NCBI GenBank assembly: GCA_014799765.1
Contig: JAAVHK010000004.1
Coordinates: forward strand, 1-8,429
From: Ruminococcus sp.
Lineage (GTDB): Bacteria > Bacillota > Clostridia > Oscillospirales > Ruminococcaceae
Direction of reading: 5' to 3'
Length of the DNA stretch: 8,429 nt
In this document: in pieces, positions 5,050 through 8,429 of the stretch
Numbering within the stretch: the first letter of the stretch is position 1
How the letters are laid out: each line of letters opens with the position of its first letter
The notes under the pieces: model-generated
The model's database searches: none
What the model was told of the DNA's origin: nothing
The model's input: only the letters and a program-made list of their open reading frames with translations
Translations under genes and position numbers: made by a program

Positions 5050-6600
5050 TTAATCAAGGGTATACGAAAGCCATATATCTACAGAATCTTTGGATTCTGT
5101 TTCATTGTCTGTGGAGAGATAGGAATAATACATAAGAATAAGAGTAGCGTCGGAAGCATTTACTTCACCGTCTTTGTTGAGGTCTGCAACCGTACTTTGT
5201 TCCGGAGTAAATTCGCCTGTACCGTTTTCAGTGGAAAGTAAAGCGTATTCCGAAAGTACAAGACTTGCATCTACTGAATCAATGAAGCCATCGTTGTTTA
5301 TGTCGCCGGAAGCTGTAGTTTCTGTTTTTTCAGTTACATTAACTTTAAAAGATACAGGATATGCATACCAGTATTTTTTTGACAGATTGTCAGTACATGA
5401 TATTTTTATTTCATAAGTACCTGCCTGATAGGAATTAAAATCGGAAGTATCAACTATGAAATCGTCCGGATAGTCCATAGGTGAAACGTTATTATAAATA
5501 TAATTGCCATTCTGACCGGAATTAAAATAATAGCTTATTTCAAGACCTGTTAAGTCAGGCTGTTCGCCGTTATAATATTCAGATTTATCCGGTGTATTAT
5601 CAATGCGGATATATGCATAAGGTTCATAGATTATAGTAGCTGTGGTGGCAGTAGTTTCAGTAGTAGTCGTTGTTGTAGTTGATTCTGTAGTTGTAGTAGT
5701 TGTTTCAGGTTCGGAAACAGTCACTTCAAAGAAAGTTTCGCCGTATAATGTTTCGTCAAGTAATGATTTGTCAAAGAAATCCCTTGAAACTTTTATGTAT
5801 ATTCTGTAAGTGCCTGTTTTTGAACTGTCAAATTCAGATGTATCAAAAAATTTTTCATTAATATCATTGCCACTATTGCCTCCACAGCCGATACCGTTTG
5901 AGAACATTCCTTCATAAGAAAATGTACAGCCTGATAGGTCTAATTCTTCACCGACTGTATAGGCTGTTTTTGTCGGAAGTGAATTAATGTTTATGTTCAG
6001 GTATGTTGATACAGTTGTAGTGGTGGTAGTAGTCGTAGTAGTAGTCGTCGTCGTAGTGGTTGTTGGAGCAGGTGTAGTAGTTGTTGTAGTATTCTGTACG
6101 CTTCCGACCTCACCTACTGTTATTATACCGAAGTTAAACTGTGGTGTATAACTGTTACCGGTAGCAAGTACACATGAAACTGCATTTGTTGACCATTGGA
6201 ACATATAATTTTTGGCTGTACAGTTTTCGGAGACGTGCATATATATTGATGCTATAACATCACTGTTACCGAGTGTACCGTTGCTTGCAATCGAGAAATT
6301 GAGATAATTTCCGGTCAGACTGTAAGTAACTGTACCATTGAATGCCGGAGACGTTTCAGACATACCGGTTACTGTGAAACCGTCCGGAATGTTGATTATA
6401 GCCTGATTCAATTCTTTTATTGCCATAGGATTAAGTGTGGTTATATCAAACTGTATGTCCTGACCGGCTGAAACTTCAATTTTATTGAAGTTGAATATCA
6501 TTTTTTGCGATACCGCCTGTACGCTTGATGATGTCATGTACATGAATACAATAAGCATACTCATAAAAACGGATAATATTTTTTGTGATTTTGTTTTCAT
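5050..6600 (-). CDS. Secreted cohesin-like, Ig-like and dockerin protein (possible adaptor scaffoldin)
   Basis: The protein has 516 residues. Residues 1-29 form a signal peptide (KTK charges, hydrophobic core, cleavage after VQA). Residues about 33-165 look like a cohesin-type beta-sandwich, opening with IEVSAGQDIQFDI. A Thr-rich linker follows (171-196). Two Ig-like domains of the bacterial Big_3 kind lie at about 199-297 and 324-425, separated by a second Thr linker (300-322). The C-terminal dockerin has two calcium loops, DINNDGFIDSVD (433-444) and DLNKDGEVNASD (473-484). Dockerins plug into cohesins to assemble cellulosomes, so a cohesin plus a dockerin would make an adaptor. The dockerin is certain; the cohesin-like domain rests on pattern only and could be another beta-sandwich. 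No catalytic domain or cell-wall anchor is seen. AAGGGAGGT (6605-6613) supports the start, 33 bases after trkH, without a clear promoter. Confidence 0.85.
   Translation of the reverse strand: MKTKSQKILSVFMSMLIVFMYMTSSSVQAVSQKMIFNFNKIEVSAGQDIQFDITTLNPMAIKELNQAIINIPDGFTVTGMSETSPAFNGTVTYSLTGNYLNFSIASNGTLGNSDVIASIYMHVSENCTAKNYMFQWSTNAVSCVLATGNSYTPQFNFGIITVGEVGSVQNTTTTTTPAPTTTTTTTTTTTTTTTTTVSTYLNININSLPTKTAYTVGEELDLSGCTFSYEGMFSNGIGCGGNSGNDINEKFFDTSEFDSSKTGTYRIYIKVSRDFFDKSLLDETLYGETFFEVTVSEPETTTTTTESTTTTTTTETTATTATIIYEPYAYIRIDNTPDKSEYYNGEQPDLTGLEISYYFNSGQNGNYIYNNVSPMDYPDDFIVDTSDFNSYQAGTYEIKISCTDNLSKKYWYAYPVSFKVNVTEKTETTASGDINNDGFIDSVDASLVLSEYALLSTENGTGEFTPEQSTVADLNKDGEVNASDATLILMYYSYLSTDNETESKDSVDIWLSYTLD
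5635..5703 (-). repeat. Second Thr-rich linker coding repeat
   Basis: These 23 codons give residues 300-322, 18 of them Thr, broken by Glu, Ser and Ala. They separate the two Ig-like domains. The interruptions make it less regular than the first tract. Such linkers are usually flexible and often O-glycosylated in secreted bacterial proteins. Confidence 0.85.
6013..6090 (-). repeat. Thr-tract trinucleotide repeat
   Basis: The tract codes for six Thr, Pro-Ala-Pro, then 17 Thr in a row (residues 171-196). All four Thr codons (ACA, ACC, ACT, ACG) are used in mixed order, so the DNA is a degenerate ACN repeat and not a pure microsatellite. It links the cohesin-like domain to the first Ig-like domain. 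Confidence 0.9.
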
Positions 6601-6633
6601 AAAGACCTCCCTTAAAAAATCAGGATTTTAATA

Positions 6634-8070
6634 TCATTGTTTTTTCACGGAAAAAAGCATGATAAGCGGATAGATTTCAAGCCTTCCTATCAGCATATCG
6701 AATGACAGCACTATTTTTGAAAAAGAGTTCAGACCGCCTAAATTTCCGGCAGTTCCGAATCTTCCCACGCCGAAACCGATATTATTCATACAGGTTATGA
6801 CGGCTGAAGCGGATTCTTCAATAGAATAGTTGTCAAGTGTGACAAGAAGAAGTGAAAATGCAAGTATCATCATGAAAAGTATGAAATACGACGATACACC
6901 ACGTACTACATCATTTTCAACCGGTTTGCCGTCCATTTTCACGGTAGCGACAGCACGGGGGTTTACTATATATTTTAATTCTTTAATGCCGGTCTTGAAA
7001 AGTATCAGTATTCTTGAAACTTTCATACCGCCACCGGTTGAACCGGCACACGAGCCTACAAACATAAGAAGTGTAAGAAGTGTCTGTGAGAATACCGGAA
7101 ACTGTGAAGTGTCAGTTGTAGCGAATCCGGCAGAAGTTATAGTAGAAGCCACCATAAAGAAAGAATGTCTTAAAGCCTCACCGGCGGAATCAAATATTTT
7201 CATTGTATTGAGTGTGATTATAGCTGTTGCAGATATTATTATACCGAAGTATGTTCTTACTTCCTCATTTCTGAATGCAAGCGAGAATTTTTTTATTAAA
7301 AGATAGTAGTATAAGTTGAAATTTACTCCGAAAAGAATTACGAAAACTGCAATAACCGTTTCGATATATACGCTGTTGTAATGTGCTATACTGTCGCCCC
7401 ATATGGAGAAGCCACCTGTACCGGCACTGGAGCAGGCATGGATTACGGCATCATATAGGGGCATACCACCGGCAAGAAGAAGTATCATTTCCAGTAATGT
7501 AAGCGATATATATATACCATACAGAATACGTGCCGAAAATTTTGATTTGGAGACGAGTTTTCCGGCTTTTGGACCGGCACATTCAGCCCTCATCATATGC
7601 ATTGTTCGGGCGTCATTGCTTGACATTATGGCAAGTACAAACATAAGTATTCCCATACCGCCTATCCAGTGTGTGAACGCTCGCCAGAAAAGACACGATT
7701 TTGACATTGATTCAACATCATTCAGTATAGTTGCACCTGTTGTTGTGAATCCGGAAACTGTTTCAAAAAGAGCGTCTGTAAATTCAGGAATCTCGCCGGA
7801 TATGACAAACGGTACAGCACCTATTACTGACATCATTATCCATGATAATGCGACACTTACGAAACCTTCCATTGAAAACATTGAATTGTCTGCCGGTTTT
7901 CTGATAGTAAAGACAAATGCAATTGTCATTACTATTGCGAATGGTATTCCGAATGATGAGACAACGTGTTCTTCATTGTAAATGAATCCTACTACTATGG
8001 GTAAAAGCATGAAAAGTCCGACACCTTTCAGAATCTGACCCATGATATATAAAATCATTCTGTAGTTCAT
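6634..8070 (-). CDS. trkH: Potassium uptake protein TrkH/KtrB family, membrane subunit
   Basis: This is the ion-conducting subunit of a Trk/Ktr potassium uptake system in the cytoplasmic membrane. The 478-residue protein is hydrophobic and shows the four pore loops of the family: TTTG (109-112), GTGGF (217-221), SAGFA (313-317) and NIGFG (430-434). It also has the intramembrane gate loop GSTGGG (343-348) and the conserved C-terminal GRLEIYP (462-468). Length fits TrkH better than the shorter KtrB. The ATG at 8070 is preceded by an in-frame TAA two codons upstream, so no earlier start is possible. The nearest Shine-Dalgarno-like GGGAG (8086-8090) is 15 bases away, unusually far. It follows trkA by 22 bases, which pairs channel and regulator in one operon. 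Confidence 0.95.
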   Translation of the reverse strand: MNYRMILYIMGQILKGVGLFMLLPIVVGFIYNEEHVVSSFGIPFAIVMTIAFVFTIRKPADNSMFSMEGFVSVALSWIMMSVIGAVPFVISGEIPEFTDALFETVSGFTTTGATILNDVESMSKSCLFWRAFTHWIGGMGILMFVLAIMSSNDARTMHMMRAECAGPKAGKLVSKSKFSARILYGIYISLTLLEMILLLAGGMPLYDAVIHACSSAGTGGFSIWGDSIAHYNSVYIETVIAVFVILFGVNFNLYYYLLIKKFSLAFRNEEVRTYFGIIISATAIITLNTMKIFDSAGEALRHSFFMVASTITSAGFATTDTSQFPVFSQTLLTLLMFVGSCAGSTGGGMKVSRILILFKTGIKELKYIVNPRAVATVKMDGKPVENDVVRGVSSYFILFMMILAFSLLLVTLDNYSIEESASAVITCMNNIGFGVGRFGTAGNLGGLNSFSKIVLSFDMLIGRLEIYPLIMLFSVKKQ

Positions 8071-8092
8071 AGCTTTTTAATAAAACTCCCTT

Positions 8093-8429
8093 TTATTCAA
8101 AAATATTTCTGAGGTCACTGAATCCCTTTGTAGTCGTGATTATAACAACGCTGTCATTTAGTTTCAGACAGTCATCACCTTTAGGGATAATCAGTTCATT
8201 ACCTCTTACGATACTTGCAATAAGTATACCCTTTTTGAGTTTAAGTTTTTTAAGCGGTGTATTGAGATAAGGTTTATCATCATGTATAACAAATTCAATA
8301 GCTTCAAGCCTGTCATTGACAAGGCGGTAAAGAGTAGTAATGCTGTTGCCTTTGGCGTTCTGTTTTGCACGGACGTATTGAAGAATCTGATTGACGGTTA
8401 TTGATTTAGGTGAAACAATACTGTCAAGT
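8093..8429 (-). CDS. trkA: TrkA potassium uptake regulator, C-terminal part
   Basis: TrkA is the cytoplasmic ring-forming regulatory subunit that binds nucleotides through RCK domains and gates TrkH. The gene runs off the right edge; the last 111 residues and the TAA (8093-8095) are inside. Readable landmarks are IVSPKSITVNQILQYVRA near the left of the visible part, then the RCK C-terminal (TrkA_C) domain with PLKKLKLKKGILIASIVRG, IIPKGDD and LNDSVVIITT, as in the family. The final residues are RNIFE. The adjacent trkH supports the call. Promoter and N-terminal nucleotide-binding half are outside the window. It is probably the upstream member of the operon with trkH. Confidence 0.92.
   Translation of the reverse strand, partial: LDSIVSPKSITVNQILQYVRAKQNAKGNSITTLYRLVNDRLEAIEFVIHDDKPYLNTPLKKLKLKKGILIASIVRGNELIIPKGDDCLKLNDSVVIITTTKGFSDLRNIFE

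Noticed and set aside
5635..6090. CRISPR-like or minisatellite array in the dockerin gene
   Set aside because: The repeats are in-frame Thr codons of linkers, with no spacers.
6830..7306. Plus-strand open frame of 158 codons opposite trkH
   Set aside because: Shadow of trkH, with no independent support.
7403..7981. Plus-strand open frame of 192 codons opposite trkH
   Set aside because: It lies wholly within trkH on the other strand, has no family pattern or ribosome binding site, and mirrors the trkH codons.

Overview
The window looks like a low-GC Firmicute of the Ruminococcus type (Clostridia, Oscillospiraceae). The basis is the Firmicute form of S12, with a 13-residue N-terminal insertion relative to E. 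coli. A secreted protein with threonine-rich linkers and a C-terminal dockerin, as in cellulosome-forming ruminococci, agrees with this. The assignment is inference from protein features remembered from the families; no search was run.

Layout. A 5S rRNA gene (27-142, + strand) with its own intrinsic terminator opens the window. Everything else recognised is on the minus strand, so transcription towards the left end converges on the 5S gene. Reading in the direction of transcription (right to left): the 3' end of trkA (entering at the right edge), trkH, a 516-residue secreted cohesin-like/Ig-like/dockerin protein, a strong terminator, then the str operon rpsL-rpsG-fusA-tuf, ending in a terminator just before the 5S gene.

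The str operon starts at a textbook sigma-70 promoter (TTGACA, 17 bp, TATAAT) upstream of rpsL. tuf has a second promoter of its own between fusA and tuf (TTGCAT, 17 bp, TATAAT with an extended -10 TG), so EF-Tu can be made in excess over S12, S7 and EF-G. The 220-base rpsL-rpsG gap is the most interesting non-coding stretch. Its transcript can fold into a closed multi-branched structure and contains several short blocks that match the part of 16S rRNA that S7 binds. It is a candidate S7 autoregulatory site, in the same position as the E. coli S7 target but apparently of its own design.

The trkA-trkH pair encodes a potassium uptake system (cytoplasmic NAD/RCK regulatory subunit plus membrane channel-like subunit). 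The dockerin protein gene follows trkH by only 33 bases with no recognised promoter or terminator between, so it may be read from the trk transcript. The protein has the layout of an adaptor scaffoldin: signal peptide, cohesin-like domain, Thr linker, Ig-like domain, Thr linker, Ig-like domain, two-repeat dockerin.

No CRISPR array, insertion sequence, tRNA, phage gene or other mobile element was seen. No stretch over 300 bases lacks a gene or a described element.
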